Assembly (NCBI GenBank): GCA_963796485.1
Contig: CAWCLV010000004.1
Span: 1,178,001-1,242,000, forward strand
Origin: CAWCDJ01 sp963796485
GTDB lineage: Bacteria > Acidobacteriota > Terriglobia > Bryobacterales > Bryobacteraceae
Reading direction: 5' to 3'
Length of the DNA stretch: 64,000 bases
Part shown: positions 63,002 through 64,000 of the stretch, piece by piece
Layout of the letters: each line of letters opens with the position of its first letter
How positions within the stretch are numbered: the stretch's first letter is position 1
Program-made: the position numbers and the translations under genes
Notes under the pieces: model-generated
Told to the model about the DNA's origin: nothing
Databases searched by the model: none
Seen by the model: the letters and a program-made list of their open reading frames with translations, nothing else

Positions 63002-64000
63002 GTGCATCGCCTCTGCGCGTTCTTGGCGGCGCTTGGAATCGCCGCCGCGGCGGCCCCGCCCCGCTTCCAAGCCCACACCGTCGCCACCGGCCTTCGCGGC
63101 GGCTATCAGGTGGTGGCGGCGGACCTCAATCACGACGGGAAACCGGACCTGATCGCCCTCGCGAGCGGGATGCCGGACCTCGTCTGGTACGAAAACCCGG
63201 GCTGGCAGCGGCACGTGCTGGCCACCGGTCTTTCCCGCATGATCAATTGCGTCGTCGTGGAGGCGGAGGGCCGGACCGAAATCGTGGTGGCGAGCGGCTT
63301 CGAAAACCAGGCAAAAAAAAGCGACGGCATCGTTTCCGTGCTCAGGCCGGGCGCCGACCCCAGGGAACCGTGGAGCGCCACCGAAATCGATCGCATGCCG
63401 GCGTCGCACCGTCTGCGGCTGGCAAGAATCGATGGCACAGGGAAGCCGGTCGTGGTGAATGCCGCGCTGACCGGCCCCGAAGCCGAGGCTCCCGATTACC
63501 GGGGCCATACGCCGCTGGTGTTCTACCGGCCCGGCGAGTGGAAACGCCAGGTGATCAGCACCGAAAACCAAGGTGTGGTCCACGGAATCTGGATCATCGA
63601 TTGGGACGGCGACGGCCGGGACGACATCCTCACCGCCAGTTTCGAGGGTATCCACCTTTTTCAAATGGATAAAAGCGGCCGCTGGACGCGGACCGCCATC
63701 GCCGCGGGAGATCCGGCGCCCTGGCCGAAATCGGGCTCGAGCGATATCGCGGTCGGGCATCTCGGAAAGGAGCGGTTCCTGGCCGCCATCGAGCCGTGGC
63801 ACGGCAACCAGGTCGCCATTTACCGCCGGAAGGGCGGAGCATGGCGGCGGGAGGTAATCGACACGTCGCTGGTGGACGGCCACACGATCGTGACCTCGGA
63901 CCTGAACGACGACGGCCGCGACGAAGTGGTCGCGGGGTACCGCGGGCAGGGCCACAGCGTGTACATCTACTCGCTCCAAGGCAACAAATGGGTTCGCGAC
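63002..64000 (+). CDS. FG-GAP/VCBS beta-propeller protein, cut by window end
   Basis: From a GTG at 63002 the plus strand reads 333 residues without a stop. A signal peptide (HRLCAFLAALGIAAAAAPPRF) is followed by calcium-binding propeller repeats: DLNHDGKPDLIAL, DWDGDGRDDILTAS and DLNDDGRDEVVAGY. Pattern and spacing match FG-GAP/VCBS repeats found in secreted proteins of this group. An earlier in-frame GTG at 62966 gives a worse leader. The C-terminus lies beyond the window. It is divergent from the radical SAM gene. Confidence 0.85.
   Translation, partial: MHRLCAFLAALGIAAAAAPPRFQAHTVATGLRGGYQVVAADLNHDGKPDLIALASGMPDLVWYENPGWQRHVLATGLSRMINCVVVEAEGRTEIVVASGFENQAKKSDGIVSVLRPGADPREPWSATEIDRMPASHRLRLARIDGTGKPVVVNAALTGPEAEAPDYRGHTPLVFYRPGEWKRQVISTENQGVVHGIWIIDWDGDGRDDILTASFEGIHLFQMDKSGRWTRTAIAAGDPAPWPKSGSSDIAVGHLGKERFLAAIEPWHGNQVAIYRRKGGAWRREVIDTSLVDGHTIVTSDLNDDGRDEVVAGYRGQGHSVYIYSLQGNKWVRD

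Overview
The window looks like a chromosomal segment from an acidobacterium of the Bryobacterales/Solibacter group. This is an inference, not a database result. It rests on GC-rich sequence, two proteins ending in the Solibacter-type TIGR03437 C-terminal domain, a WD40/DUF1549-DUF1553/DUF1501 secreted cluster, repeated membrane-spermidine-synthase fusions, and many secreted beta-propeller or Ig-like proteins. One tRNA (Leu, CAA anticodon) is present. I see no rRNA, phage genes, transposase or CRISPR array.

Layout. 1-4.6 kb (minus): a WD40 protein cut by the window edge, a DUF1549/DUF1553 protein with heme-type Cys motifs, and a Tat-exported DUF1501 protein, joined by 1-4 base overlaps. 4.7-9.3 kb (minus): an exported redox group made of a multicopper oxidase, a PepSY-type membrane protein, an ApbE flavin transferase fused to DUF2271, and a six-EF-hand protein. 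9.4-10 kb (plus): a small secreted protein of unknown function. 10.1-21.8 kb (minus): a WYL regulator followed by addB-like, addA-like, sbcD-like and sbcC-like genes, the last four overlapping; this matches the addB-addA-sbcD-sbcC order known from Bacillus. 22-26 kb: tRNA-Leu, ComM/YifB, and a membrane-spermidine-synthase fusion. 26-38 kb: a urea-use region with a DcaP-like porin, a secreted His-rich repeat protein, a urea transporter, ureABCEFGD, a MetA-like outer-membrane protein, a Tat-exported beta carbonic anhydrase and a DUF2490 protein.

38.3-47.5 kb (minus): a type IV pilus/type II secretion-like assembly operon. In transcription order it has a LolA-like protein, PilC/GspF, a palindromic repeat element, PilB/GspE, PilM, PilN, PilO, a PilP-position protein, a pseudopilin with a long collagen-like tail, and an AAA+ ATPase. 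47.5-52.6 kb (minus): two TIGR03437 proteins, both with frameshift signs. 52.7-57.4 kb (minus): a second spermidine-synthase fusion, a glutaryl-CoA dehydrogenase-like enzyme and an exported enolase-superfamily enzyme. 57.5-64 kb: a DUF192 protein, a Ycf48-like propeller, a GAF protein, a membrane-anchored JAMM/MPN metallopeptidase, a TonB-like protein, a radical SAM enzyme, and the start of an FG-GAP propeller protein cut by the window end.

The most promising leads for new biology are: the JAMM peptidase with a transmembrane segment, an Ig-like domain and a coiled coil; the urea region with a secreted His-rich repeat protein and an exported carbonic anhydrase; the collagen-like pseudopilin with its AAA+ ATPase; and the clustered frame changes in the large Ig-repeat TIGR03437 gene.
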